From assembly GCA_964422145.1 (NCBI GenBank), contig CAYQZV010000001.1:124001-188000 (forward strand): 64,000 nt of DNA, given 5' to 3'. Positions 18,901-27,091 of the stretch are shown one piece after another. A model generated the notes under the pieces. That model made no database searches. It saw nothing but the letters and a program-made list of their open reading frames with translations, and was not told the origin of the DNA. Positions within the stretch are counted from its first letter, which is position 1. Every line of letters starts with the position of its first letter. The translations under genes were made by a program, and so were the position numbers. This stretch comes from JACNKV01 sp964422145 (GTDB lineage Bacteria; Fidelibacterota; Marinisomatia; Marinisomatales; JACNKV01).

Positions 18901-19125
18901 GTTTGTATTCGAATATCCGATGATGGTATCGGGATCGGTAAAGATGTAATTGGAAAAATCTTTGATCCGTTCTTCACCACAAAAGATGTCGGCAAAGGGA
19001 CGGGGCTTGGATTAAGTATTAGCTATAAAATTATTGAAAATCATAACGGGAAACTGCAAGTAACCAGCAAACGAGGTGATAGAACTACGTTTACTGTTCG
19101 TTTACCGTTAAAAGGGATTAAATAA
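15973..19125 (+). CDS. Sensor histidine kinase with FG-GAP propeller and ASPIC/UnbV-type sensor region
   Basis: The product is about 1050 residues. A signal-like hydrophobic segment ends at SISADQ. Residues ~50-405 hold seven DxNxDG-type calcium loops (DINQDG, DYNNDG, DVNLDG, DVNLDG, DIDNDG, DLDNNG, DFDKDG), as expected for a seven-bladed FG-GAP propeller. An ASPIC/UnbV domain follows (GYREISGGSGYLSIGE, ~405-510). About three transmembrane helices (520-610), a GAF domain (625-760), a coiled coil, HisKA with AHELNNP (about 826) and HATPase with DDGIGIG and GTGLGLS complete the chain. It is therefore a membrane sensor kinase with a large periplasmic propeller. The start is uncertain: no ATG is available, TTG at 15973 or 15913 is likely. 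Its stop overlaps the regulator ATG by one base. Confidence 0.92.
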   Translation: MFLNQTTRSNILGRLKPIIVGVFILLCGISISADQSWVNAMFFPSDSDHHLLPEIDDVYGVAFRDINQDGFADLYLVRFRDINRLFIYKKSQHRFKDKTISTGLGGNLYPSGIKNLELGSSIIDYNNDGVFEAMITGWGTTTKLFHQARRMIFENQTADIGIDNQLSGNASVWADVNLDGRLDVFITNEHGRNFLYVQNRNGTFKDVTADFNLRSEKTSQGAGFSDVNLDGYPDLYVCNWLAPDEFFLNQSGLTFEPLRLDISHLTETLNSNGVSFGDIDNDGDPDLLVTDRNGQNRLYRNDFTDPAFFHFTDITESSNCVNPLPAYSGLIADLDNNGWQDIIFTNIGKNIIYLNSGSGVFKSYPISNPANAHYSTGAAVADFDKDGDLDLFISNKDTASVLFKNPSNGSRSFIRVSPEGVISNRDGIGTKVWLYLTTDEKLSSSPFVGYREISGGSGYLSIGETIAHFGVDPNKHYSLTVQFPSGKTKKYDDVSPGQTIIVSEYDGISAFFIRLNQTAVYLVTQFSFWLSFSLVALLIASIGLSIAVFLSRYQWSHRQAGLFLSVVLIVLYLVYAVFRGESAPTVLGAQLITILCGLIITAGVMEYVLSQKKKRRAYRAALYNFSEQLIFLRENDTLFEQLTQMIYKTMQPEFCAVYIVQNQSLLIKHSAGISTDLDSSFELSSEHIHILTSGKNIPLEHFSDQFQTFYRSGCNLLVPVIRDEKLLALIAIGSPTHVNGYDQEDQKTFSLLANQTALAVENNYFIEKTKELTRQIIEAETKEKYISVLEKQNAELESLYAELKNTHLQLVQSEKMSSLGQLVAGVAHELNNPIGFIYGNMKELQRYIDKMKNSDAMTDKKELDFIKQDIDSLIFETLNGSTRVKQIVEDLRNFSRLDEAEYKKVDIHEGLDATLSILKKEFGDRITLHKDYSDLPKIDCMPGQINQVFMNLLQNAIHAISSIGNIWVNTFKEKNEVCIRISDDGIGIGKDVIGKIFDPFFTTKDVGKGTGLGLSISYKIIENHNGKLQVTSKRGDRTTFTVRLPLKGIK

Positions 19126-20564
19126 TGGGATATGAACAAAAACAAACGGTTTTAATTATTGATGATGAACAATCCGTCCTGAATTCGCTCCGACGCACCT
19201 TGAGAGAAGATTTTGATATTCTTTTATCATTAAGCGGAGAAGCGGGTTTACAACTCATGCATGAGCGGGAAGTTTCGGTCGTGCTTGCCGACCAGCGAAT
19301 GCCGAACATGACGGGTGTGGAGTTTTTTCAAAAAGCACAAAAAGTTCAACCCGATACCGAACGGATCTTAATCACCGGATATTCTGATATTGAAGCGGTG
19401 ATTGAAGCAGTGAATGTCGGAAAAATCTTTTATTATATTCAAAAGCCCTGGGAGCCGGATGCCGTTCGCATGCTTGTTCGGCGTGCCGCTCAACAATATA
19501 AGCTTGTTCAGGAAAACCGAATGTTGATGAGAGAACTTCAGCAAACAAACCAAGACTTAGAACATGAAAATGTATTATACAAAAAGGAACTTCAAAAACA
19601 CTATCGTTTTGATCACATCGTTGGGGAAAGTCCGGCGATCCAGCACGTGTTTGATTTAATGAGAAAAGTGATTCCCACGAATGCCACGGTTCTGCTTCAA
19701 GGTGAAACCGGAACAGGAAAAGAGCTTGTTGCTCGTGCAATCCATTATAATGGTCCAAGAAAAGACAAACCTTTTATCGCTCAAAACTGCGCTGCTCTTC
19801 CCGACACCTTGCTTGAAAGTACATTGTTCGGTCATGTTAAGGGCGCTTTTACCGATGCGGTTCAGAATAAAAAAGGGTTGTTTGAGCTGGCTGACGGCGG
19901 TACGATATTTCTCGATGAGGTTGCAGATATGTCCTTAGCTATGCAGCAAAGATTGCTGCGCGTTCTGCAGGAAAAAGAAGTTCAGGCTCTCGGGTCCGAA
20001 AAAACGATCCCCGTTGATGTTCGCGTCATTTCAGCCACACACCACAATCTGTTAAGCGATGTGAGAAACGATCGATTCCGTGAGGATTTATTTTACAGAT
20101 TAAATGTGTTTCCCATTCAAATTCCTTCTTTAAATGAGCGACGGGAAGATATACCAATTCTTGTTGATCATTTTATCAAAAAATTATCAAAAAAAATAGG
20201 AAAGTCCATTTCGGGTATTTCTTCAGACAGTCTTGCCTGTCTTGTCAACAAGGATTTTGGCGGGAATATTCGTGAACTCGAAAACATCATTGAGAGGGCT
20301 GTTGTTTTAACTGAAGACGGGGCTTTACTTTCCATTGATTTTATATCGGAACCGTCGGCACCCAATCTGCTTTCTTCTGATCCTGCGGAACCCCAAACTT
20401 TAAAGTCGCTTGTAGAGAACATTGAAAAACAGTCAATTATACGAACTTTGAAATTCTATAATGGAAATATCAGTAAAACCGCCAACACCCTTGGTGTCAG
20501 CCGATCAGGGCTTTATATCAAAATGGACAGATACGAAATAGAAGAAGAAACTTTTTCTAATTAG
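19125..20564 (+). CDS. NtrC-family sigma54-dependent response regulator
   Basis: The 479-residue activator has a receiver domain (DDE at 13-15, phospho-acceptor D56 in LADQRMP, K107 in YIQKPWE). A long helix (125-160) leads to an AAA+ domain with Walker A GETGTGKE (193-200), the sigma54-contacting loop GAFTDA (240-245) and a C-terminal Fis-type helix-turn-helix (NISKTANTLGVSRSGLY). It is translationally coupled to the kinase (TAATG), so the kinase is its likely partner. Two inverted repeats and a -24/-12 promoter follow immediately downstream, which makes the lipoprotein/barrel pair at 20762-23163 the probable target. Confidence 0.96.
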   Translation: MGYEQKQTVLIIDDEQSVLNSLRRTLREDFDILLSLSGEAGLQLMHEREVSVVLADQRMPNMTGVEFFQKAQKVQPDTERILITGYSDIEAVIEAVNVGKIFYYIQKPWEPDAVRMLVRRAAQQYKLVQENRMLMRELQQTNQDLEHENVLYKKELQKHYRFDHIVGESPAIQHVFDLMRKVIPTNATVLLQGETGTGKELVARAIHYNGPRKDKPFIAQNCAALPDTLLESTLFGHVKGAFTDAVQNKKGLFELADGGTIFLDEVADMSLAMQQRLLRVLQEKEVQALGSEKTIPVDVRVISATHHNLLSDVRNDRFREDLFYRLNVFPIQIPSLNERREDIPILVDHFIKKLSKKIGKSISGISSDSLACLVNKDFGGNIRELENIIERAVVLTEDGALLSIDFISEPSAPNLLSSDPAEPQTLKSLVENIEKQSIIRTLKFYNGNISKTANTLGVSRSGLYIKMDRYEIEEETFSN

Positions 20565-20577
20565 GAAAATTAAATAG

Positions 20578-20594
20578 TGTCTATAGTTTAGACA
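20578..20594. promoter_or_regulatory. Putative enhancer (UAS) site 1 for the NtrC-type regulator
   Basis: TGTCTATAGTTTAGACA is an inverted repeat with 6-base arms and a 5-base spacer. It shares the form TGT(C/A)TA-N5-TA(G/T)ACA with site 2, whose centre is 33 bp away, close to three helical turns. It lies about 150 bp upstream of the predicted sigma54 transcription start, a usual place for an activator dimer. Confidence 0.7.
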
Positions 20595-20610
20595 TTGTTG
20601 TGTTCTGTGG

Positions 20611-20627
20611 TGTATAGATTTTATACA
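20611..20627. promoter_or_regulatory. Putative enhancer (UAS) site 2 for the NtrC-type regulator
   Basis: TGTATAGATTTTATACA is an inverted repeat of the same length and form as site 1; with flanking bases the arms extend to GTGTATA/TATACAC. It is centred about 120 bp upstream of the predicted start. A third, poorer half-site (TGTATC) occurs at 20660. Confidence 0.7.
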
Positions 20628-20712
20628 CACGTGTTTTCATTTAGAATGTTGTTTTGCGGTGTATCTGTTGTTATATAGCGTGTTGCGGTTATTTTTCTGT
20701 TTCGCTTTTCTT

Positions 20713-20730
20713 TTGGCATGGTGTTTGCAT
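20713..20730 (+). promoter_or_regulatory. Sigma54 (-24/-12) promoter
   Basis: TTGGCATGGTGTTTGCAT matches the YTGGCACGRNNNTTGCW consensus with one change (C to T at the sixth base of TGGCAC). GG at 20715 and GC at 20727 are exactly 12 bases apart. The expected start site near 20740 leaves a 5' leader of about 20 bases before the lipoprotein ATG at 20762. Confidence 0.85.
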
Positions 20731-20761
20731 GTATATTAATGAAAACACATTGGAATCAATT

Positions 20762-21766
20762 ATGAAAAATAAGATCATTCTGCAAATATTTATTCTTAGC
20801 TTCTCTCTGTTTGTCCTTCAGGGTTGTTACACACAAATAGCCTCTCACAAAGTAGTTTATGTTGAAAGAACGCCGTCAGCGCTGTATCCGATTAACACCC
20901 CAAGAACAAATCCAGCGCTAGCCGATTCCATTGTGTACGACAATCCTGAGATCAACGAATATCATTATCATTTTTATGATTATGACAATTCCTGCTTTGG
21001 CGGATGTCCCGATTACGATTTCTATTACAGCGCTAACATCTATTTTGATTTTCGTGATCATTGGCGGCCTTATCCGCGTTACAGATATTGGAGATATGCA
21101 CGGTATTATTATTATGATTATCCATTCTGCTACTCCTCATATTATGATCCATATTATTATGATTACGGGCGTGGGTATTATCATCCTTGGAATTATTATT
21201 CATACCGCCCCGGTTATTATGGACATGGTTGGAACTACGAAGATCCTGATTATAGTAAACGCGAGTGGGATCGGAGAGAGGACTCTTCAGCCGGGCGGAC
21301 AATTCATCGGGGCGCTACACAAGCCGAGGGGGCATCCGGCGGCTCATATACACCCGCAGGGAACCCTCGTGTAGAACCAGCAGAAAAATCTCGAACGATT
21401 GTCCGTAATCCCAATTCAAAAGACCGCCCAAAACGACAACCTGAAGATCGGCCAATCAAGCGAAAGAAAACAGATGATCGCTCTGATTCATCGAACAAAA
21501 AAAGACAGAAAACTGTAAAAAGACAGACTCGGTCAAATCAGCCGTTCGACTTTTTTCAAGCGGAAAAGAAACGTTCTTCTCGAAAAAAGTCATCCTCTAC
21601 AGAAAGAACCATTCGTTCGGCAGTTGCGTTCGTATCTGCAATTTCAGAAGGGGCATCAAGCAATAAAGGCTCATCATCAAGTAAATCAAAAAAGGATCGC
21701 TCTTCTAAAAAGCGATCAAAAAATAAATCGTCTAAATCTTCATCAAAACGAACCGTTCGTCGGTAA
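20762..21766 (+). CDS. Tyr-rich/basic lipoprotein (function unknown)
   Basis: The 334-residue protein begins with a lipoprotein signal peptide and lipobox LQGC (Cys22). The middle (about 90-170) is extraordinarily rich in Tyr, Asp, Pro, Arg and Trp (RYWRYARYYYYDYPF-like runs). The last ~130 residues are Arg/Lys/Ser-rich and repetitive, ending in SKSSSKRTVRR. Two cysteines in CFGGC may form a disulfide. I do not recognise the family. The start at 20762 is chosen for the signal peptide and because the sigma54 promoter lies just before it; a longer reading from 20654 would place the promoter inside the gene. The next gene begins 17 bases after the stop, suggesting a two-gene operon. Confidence 0.88.
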   Translation: MKNKIILQIFILSFSLFVLQGCYTQIASHKVVYVERTPSALYPINTPRTNPALADSIVYDNPEINEYHYHFYDYDNSCFGGCPDYDFYYSANIYFDFRDHWRPYPRYRYWRYARYYYYDYPFCYSSYYDPYYYDYGRGYYHPWNYYSYRPGYYGHGWNYEDPDYSKREWDRREDSSAGRTIHRGATQAEGASGGSYTPAGNPRVEPAEKSRTIVRNPNSKDRPKRQPEDRPIKRKKTDDRSDSSNKKRQKTVKRQTRSNQPFDFFQAEKKRSSRKKSSSTERTIRSAVAFVSAISEGASSNKGSSSSKSKKDRSSKKRSKNKSSKSSSKRTVRR

Positions 21767-21783
21767 TCTTACGGAAACTTACC

Positions 21784-23163
21784 ATGAAAAAACATTCTCT
21801 ACTTTTGACTCTGTCTCTGACTGCGGCATTGTTAACAAATACCGCTCTGACACAAACCGCTTATGATGCGATCCATTTCTCGCAAAATGAGTTTGGTCTT
21901 GGGTCAAAAGCTCTTGGGATGGGCGGAGCATTTTCCGGCTTAGCAGATGACTACTCTGCTGTCTACTGGAATCCGGCCGGCTTAGCACAGCTTTCAAATC
22001 GCTCATTTTACACAGAACTTTCTCACACCCAGTTCACGAACGATGCTCTCTATAACAATAGCTTGTCGTCCGATACTAGAAATTTCACACACCTTGGTTC
22101 GCTAGGATATATTCGTCCTGTTGAAACCACACGCGGAGCACTCGTTTTTGCATTTGGATACAACCGTATCCAAGATTATGACGGACATTTACACTTCTCT
22201 GGATTAGACAGCTTGTCCAATGGGATTGGTTTTAATATTTCTGTGGACGACAGTCTGTCTGTGTTTTATCCGTTTGACGAAAACACCTTCCGGTCTGAAG
22301 ATATGACCACCAAAGGCGGTGTTCATGAATGGGTGTTTGGCGGAGCGGTGATGCTGTCTCCAAATTTCTCACTGGGGGCAAGCGCGGCCCTTCAGCGCGG
22401 CAATGAAGATTACAGACTGCATTATTATCAGGAAGATCAGTTTGATTATTACCATACTTATCCCGCTGATTTTCATTCATATGCTGTAACGAATTTACTG
22501 CAGTCAAAATTCACTTCTTTTGTTCTCAAGATCGGCGGGTTGTTTACACTTGGTCCGAGTTTATCCCTGGGCGGCACGATCACACTTCCGTCTGTTCAAA
22601 GCGTTGATGAGGTTCATGCCACTGATGACCTTCTTGTCTTCGACGATGGCTACGAAGATGTCTCCGAAACCACTGGGCAGTTTAAATACAGAATTAAAAC
22701 GCCTTTCGTTTTTGACGGTGGGTTTGCGCTTCGTACTTCTTGGTTGACGCTTTCAGCCTCCGCTAAATTTCAAGACTGGTCACAAATTCAGTTCGAAGTT
22801 GACAGAGAAGACTACAGCGACTCTGACTATCGATCCTTTCTCGATGAAAATGAGATTATTCGTAATAATTATCAAGAAACGGTTGAGTATCGATTCGGAG
22901 GAGAGCTTAGACCGATCAAAACTGTGTTTCTTCGGGCGGGATATGTATTTTCTCCATCTCCATTAAAAACCGATGCAGACGACTATCACAGGGAATATTA
23001 TACTGGGGGGGTTGGCATTGACATTGATCAAAACGTACGCCTTAACGCAACGTTGATTTCAGGAAATTGGAACAATTATTCATCTGATTCTTACACGCCG
23101 GAAGGGACGTACGAATCCCTTTCGATGAATAAATTGATTGTGGGATTAACCTATCTCTTTTAG
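21784..23163 (+). CDS. PorV/FadL-like outer-membrane beta-barrel protein
   Basis: The 459-residue protein has a signal peptide (MKKHSLLLTLSLTAALLTNTA) and then ALGMGGAFSGLADDYSAVYWNPAGLA, split here as ALGMGGAF and YWNPAGLA, the hallmark of the PorV/FadL-like barrel group. Alternating strands continue to a terminal aromatic YLF. It is probably an outer-membrane transporter or secretion-linked barrel; the substrate is unknown. It is co-directional with and 17 bases from the lipoprotein gene and so is likely under the same sigma54 promoter. It converges with the FG-GAP/Ig gene 8 bases away with no evident terminator between. Confidence 0.9.
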   Translation: MKKHSLLLTLSLTAALLTNTALTQTAYDAIHFSQNEFGLGSKALGMGGAFSGLADDYSAVYWNPAGLAQLSNRSFYTELSHTQFTNDALYNNSLSSDTRNFTHLGSLGYIRPVETTRGALVFAFGYNRIQDYDGHLHFSGLDSLSNGIGFNISVDDSLSVFYPFDENTFRSEDMTTKGGVHEWVFGGAVMLSPNFSLGASAALQRGNEDYRLHYYQEDQFDYYHTYPADFHSYAVTNLLQSKFTSFVLKIGGLFTLGPSLSLGGTITLPSVQSVDEVHATDDLLVFDDGYEDVSETTGQFKYRIKTPFVFDGGFALRTSWLTLSASAKFQDWSQIQFEVDREDYSDSDYRSFLDENEIIRNNYQETVEYRFGGELRPIKTVFLRAGYVFSPSPLKTDADDYHREYYTGGVGIDIDQNVRLNATLISGNWNNYSSDSYTPEGTYESLSMNKLIVGLTYLF

Positions 23164-23171
23164 CGTGTTTT

Positions 23172-26100
23172 CTATATCTGGGAAATTCCCCACGCAAACA
23201 TCACGCCAACAAATGTGAGCATCAGCGGCCAGCTTGTGTTCACAAATTGTCTTGCGCTCGGATCTTCAAATACATGAATTTGGAATTCATGTGATGTTGC
23301 GGCACCGTGTTCATCAATGGCCATAATGATAATATCATTCGGTCCGCGCTGATTGTTTCTCGGTTTCCAGGTTAGCTTTCCGGTACGTTTATTAAATTTT
23401 GCATACTTCGGCAGCCGAATCGGTCGATACGAGACTTTGTCGCTGTTCAAATCTTCAGCCACCATTTTATAGTGATAATCATGCCCGGTAAGCGCTACAG
23501 GCTTTGGTTTGGAAATAATCGTGGGGGTAATGTTGACAAATATCTTTCCGTTTTGAATGTCTTCAGAATACTCGTCGCTGACCTTTACTTCAAATAATTG
23601 ATTATCAATTTGGTCGGGTTCCGGCGTCCAAAGGATTTTACCCTCTCGGTTGATTTGCATATTGCGCGGCGCTTTCAGAAGCGCGTATTCCAGTTTTGCG
23701 TTTTGATTATTATCTTCGACCTGAAGGGCGTATTTATACACCTCCCCGACCAATGCCATCGGCGGCGGGTTAGACAGAATTGTCGGTCGTTGATTAACAT
23801 AAAGATTGAAAGTTTGTTCATCTTTGCTGTATCCGTCAGATACCATTACTGTAATGGTATGAGAATCAACCTGTTCTGATGTGGGTGTCCATGAAATCGT
23901 TCCGGTCAATTCGTTGACGGTCATCCCATCTGGAAAATCCAGCAGTGTATAGCGGACCAACGGGTGTCGCTCAACGATGACTTTAGGCGGCTTGCCTTCG
24001 CTTCCGTTAAACAGCTCCCATAAAACATCTTTTACTTTTACAGTTCGGTCGTCAATTGTTTGAAGGATCACAACCAAACGATTGTCCTCAAAAAAGATTG
24101 AGTGTACATATTTTTTTAAGTTTAGCCGAGAGACGCTAACCGAATCTGTACTGTCCGGAGAGGATAAGTAAACCGTCTCTGCGTTTTCCCAATCTCCGAT
24201 ATAGCGATCAATATTTTCCCGATAGATGTCGTCTGTAATGTTGACTTTATATGCTTTCACCGCATCGGTGTTTTCAACTGAGACGATGTGCTTCATCGGC
24301 AGCAACAGTCCGTCATTTCGGTCTTCGGTGGTTATGGCATATGTGTATAATTTGCCGGTCGTCGCGATTTCAGTCGGTTTGGATGTGATCTTAATTGGAG
24401 CATTCACGTAAAAATTGGATTCGACCGTTCGCTTTGATTTCCCATCACTGATCTCAACCAGTAGATGAGAAAAATCTGCTTCGCGCCAAGACGGCTCCCA
24501 AAACAATCGCCCGGTGTATGGATCAAGCCGCATTCCGGCGGGAATGTCAACCGCAGAAAATGTGAGTTCATCCAGTGTGTTTGGATCAAAGGCTTCGATT
24601 TGAAAATCCCATGTTTCGCCTGACTGAAGCATGACCATCGGTGATGGTGCTTTTACAATAATCGGAGGGTGGTTGACATAAAGCTCTACATGTTGAGTGT
24701 CTGCCGCAACGCCGTGTTGAACGACGATCTGTGCGCTTTGGGTGTCGACCTGTGTATTTTCGGGTGTCCATGATACAAAGCCTTTTTGATCAATGGACAT
24801 GCCTTCGGGCGCTTCAAGCAGACTGTATTCAAGTGGATAGTTCAGGTTTTGATACCACACATCAACTCGATATTCATAGGGTTCACCAACCCAAAGTTCA
24901 CCCGACGGTCTGGATAAAATCACAACGCCGGCGCGGGCAAATAATTCAAAGTCTTGGGCAGAGCGGTCAAACCCGTCAGTTACAACAACTCTCACAGGAT
25001 AAATATCCACATGCGAGCTGTCGGTTTGCCAATAAATTTTATTACCTTCCAGCGTCATGCCTTCGGGCGCAACCTCAAGGTCTATCTGGATATTTGCATC
25101 AATGTTTCGATCTTGAAACAGCGGCTCATACTGAAACAGCGAGTTAGCAACAAATTCCGTCCCGACCGGCTCAGACATAAAGACAGGCGGATCGTTTACA
25201 TAAATCCAAAGCCGCTCATCATAACCCTCTAACTGCGGCGTGGTTTTGTAGGTGAGTGTGTCCTCTTCGCTTTGAATGACTGTTTCCCCAACTTTCATTT
25301 CGACATGATACGCTAATTGAAACGCGCCTAAATCTTTTTCATTCGGCACCCATTGGATGGACTTGGATTCGTAGTGGAAAAACATACCTTTCGGTGGCGG
25401 CTGCAGCCATCGAAAACTGTAAAAACGCTCTGCTTCATCTTCAGGGATGGTATAGGCAAACGATTTATTCACGGGTAAAATGTGTCGGGGTAAGATGTTC
25501 TCCGGGAGAGGCTGTCCTGTTGTTTTCTCCGGTTTGGTGATTTGCGGAAGGGTGAATTGATCGATGGAAATTTCCGGGAATGTGGCGAGCAACTCTTCCT
25601 GCGGTATTTCATCGTCAATTTCCACAACTGGTTTTACAGGATGTGTTTCAGGTTTTTGACCTAAGTCGGTTAGAAACACTGTGTTCTTTGAGCCGCTCCA
25701 TCCGACAGCAACAACAGATCCGGTATATGTTCCCATTTGCACCATCGGCAGAATCGAAAAAATCTGCAGGGCTTCTTCTCCGCTTTCTAACGAGAAGTAT
25801 TCGGCTTCAGCAAGTTCACCGTCAGCGTCGGCGGATGTTAACGAAATCATATTCATTTCACCCGAAACCAGGATGATATCCATGTTGCGATCGTGATTGA
25901 TATCAATAATTTTTATATCTGAGATGGGGCCGCTGTCAATCGGAACTTCTTCGATCACAACATTGTCCGGTGTCAGGGTTAATGAAACAATATGCCCGGA
26001 TTGAAACGCTTGTACGACGTCTATAAATCCATCGCGATCCCAATCAGAAACGATCATCTTTCGCGGAAGAAATCCATTCATCCCTTCAATTTTTTGATAA

Positions 26101-26870
26101 GATCCTTTTCCTGAAATATAATCTCCCTGAATATTGTAGAAGGGCTGAGCTTTCAGGTAATTCCCCTCCGGGCTGAAAGCAATTAAATCATCAAAGCCGT
26201 CTCGGTCGTAATCGACAGCAGTTACAAAAACAAATCCTGACCCCGATCGCAAGAACGTTGGTTTTAATGTTTTGACAACGACTAACTCGCCGTTCTCGTC
26301 AATATCCAAAATTGAAATACCCCGATCCGGAATGCCAAGCGATACTGTAATTTCTTCATCGCCGTCTGAATCAAAATCGAAAAGTTCAAAATTGTGGCTT
26401 CGAAGAAAATTGTTTTCCCCCGCAAGGTTGATCGCTAAAGATGGCGTTGTCTCAAAGCCATAACTCCCCCATTGGTATACAAAATAATTCGGATGCAGGA
26501 TTTCTTCATCAGATCCGGACAGGTTCATTCCGACAATCAATTCGGGATATGTGTCACCGTCTAAATCACCGACATCCGCTCCGATAAAGCTCCCCAAGGT
26601 GCCGTCGGGGACGCTCAGCTCCCATAATAAATCCTGCCTGCCTGCATCGTCAATTTCAAAGAGTTGGATTTGTGTCATTAGGTTATTGTCGGCATGCGGT
26701 TCCTGAATGGTCATAAATTCCAAATGACCATCACCATCCAGATCATAGGTGCCGTCTAAATGCAAAACCATGGATTCATCCGCAATTACTTTGGAACACA
26801 GCAGGCCGCCAATCAGTCCGATGGAAGTTAGTAATTTTGCGGTTTTTGATCCTGTGGTAAGTCCGAACAT
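23172..26870 (-). CDS. Giant exported FG-GAP / Ig-like (He_PIG) repeat protein with C-terminal anchor
   Basis: The 1232-residue protein has a signal-like N-terminus (SIGLIGGLLCSKVIADES). An FG-GAP region covers ~30-430 with DLDGDG, DVGDLDGDTY, DFDSDGDE, DYDRDGFDD, DWDRDGFID and DINHDRN loops. About seven putative-Ig repeats follow (~470-1190), each ending in a GxxxW(T/E/K)P strand such as GTISWTPTSEQ and GKILWTPEPDQ. The extreme C-terminus has a hydrophobic helix (MLTFVGVMFAWGI) with only two residues after it, so the protein may be tail-anchored rather than secreted by a C-terminal sorting domain. A role as a large surface or periplasmic adhesion/binding protein is plausible. An insertion of about 80 residues splits the fifth repeat. 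Confidence 0.92.
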   Translation of the reverse strand: MFGLTTGSKTAKLLTSIGLIGGLLCSKVIADESMVLHLDGTYDLDGDGHLEFMTIQEPHADNNLMTQIQLFEIDDAGRQDLLWELSVPDGTLGSFIGADVGDLDGDTYPELIVGMNLSGSDEEILHPNYFVYQWGSYGFETTPSLAINLAGENNFLRSHNFELFDFDSDGDEEITVSLGIPDRGISILDIDENGELVVVKTLKPTFLRSGSGFVFVTAVDYDRDGFDDLIAFSPEGNYLKAQPFYNIQGDYISGKGSYQKIEGMNGFLPRKMIVSDWDRDGFIDVVQAFQSGHIVSLTLTPDNVVIEEVPIDSGPISDIKIIDINHDRNMDIILVSGEMNMISLTSADADGELAEAEYFSLESGEEALQIFSILPMVQMGTYTGSVVAVGWSGSKNTVFLTDLGQKPETHPVKPVVEIDDEIPQEELLATFPEISIDQFTLPQITKPEKTTGQPLPENILPRHILPVNKSFAYTIPEDEAERFYSFRWLQPPPKGMFFHYESKSIQWVPNEKDLGAFQLAYHVEMKVGETVIQSEEDTLTYKTTPQLEGYDERLWIYVNDPPVFMSEPVGTEFVANSLFQYEPLFQDRNIDANIQIDLEVAPEGMTLEGNKIYWQTDSSHVDIYPVRVVVTDGFDRSAQDFELFARAGVVILSRPSGELWVGEPYEYRVDVWYQNLNYPLEYSLLEAPEGMSIDQKGFVSWTPENTQVDTQSAQIVVQHGVAADTQHVELYVNHPPIIVKAPSPMVMLQSGETWDFQIEAFDPNTLDELTFSAVDIPAGMRLDPYTGRLFWEPSWREADFSHLLVEISDGKSKRTVESNFYVNAPIKITSKPTEIATTGKLYTYAITTEDRNDGLLLPMKHIVSVENTDAVKAYKVNITDDIYRENIDRYIGDWENAETVYLSSPDSTDSVSVSRLNLKKYVHSIFFEDNRLVVILQTIDDRTVKVKDVLWELFNGSEGKPPKVIVERHPLVRYTLLDFPDGMTVNELTGTISWTPTSEQVDSHTITVMVSDGYSKDEQTFNLYVNQRPTILSNPPPMALVGEVYKYALQVEDNNQNAKLEYALLKAPRNMQINREGKILWTPEPDQIDNQLFEVKVSDEYSEDIQNGKIFVNITPTIISKPKPVALTGHDYHYKMVAEDLNSDKVSYRPIRLPKYAKFNKRTGKLTWKPRNNQRGPNDIIIMAIDEHGAATSHEFQIHVFEDPSARQFVNTSWPLMLTFVGVMFAWGISQI

Positions 26871-27091
26871 AGTTTTATCGAAGAATTTTCTTATTATAGC
26901 CGTAGAATCTACAATAAGACGGTGTGATAACGATACCTTAATTTATTCGGATTTAAACATATTCTTAAGAAAATTCTTTTGCACAACTAATTAATTATAT
27001 TGATCAAATGCGAATATTTGACTTTTGAAAAAGGCGATGATTGTCATAAATTGTATGGTTCTCTTATTAATAAATGAGTAATCAGACTATT
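26871..27091. other. Divergent intergenic region
   Basis: This AT-rich stretch of about 220 bases separates the giant FG-GAP/Ig gene (minus) from the barrel gene (plus) and should hold both promoters. TTGACT at about 27019 could be a -35 for the plus strand, but I see no convincing -10 at the right distance. No -24/-12 element or TGT(C/A)TA inverted repeat was found here. Confidence 0.4.

Noticed and set aside
20660..20677. A third activator site (TGTATC...TATATA)
   Set aside because: The spacer is 6 rather than 5 bases and both arms have mismatches. It is mentioned as weak only.
21000..21200. A Tyr-codon-rich tract as a non-coding repeat
   Set aside because: It is in frame inside the lipoprotein gene and is explained by the Tyr-rich protein.
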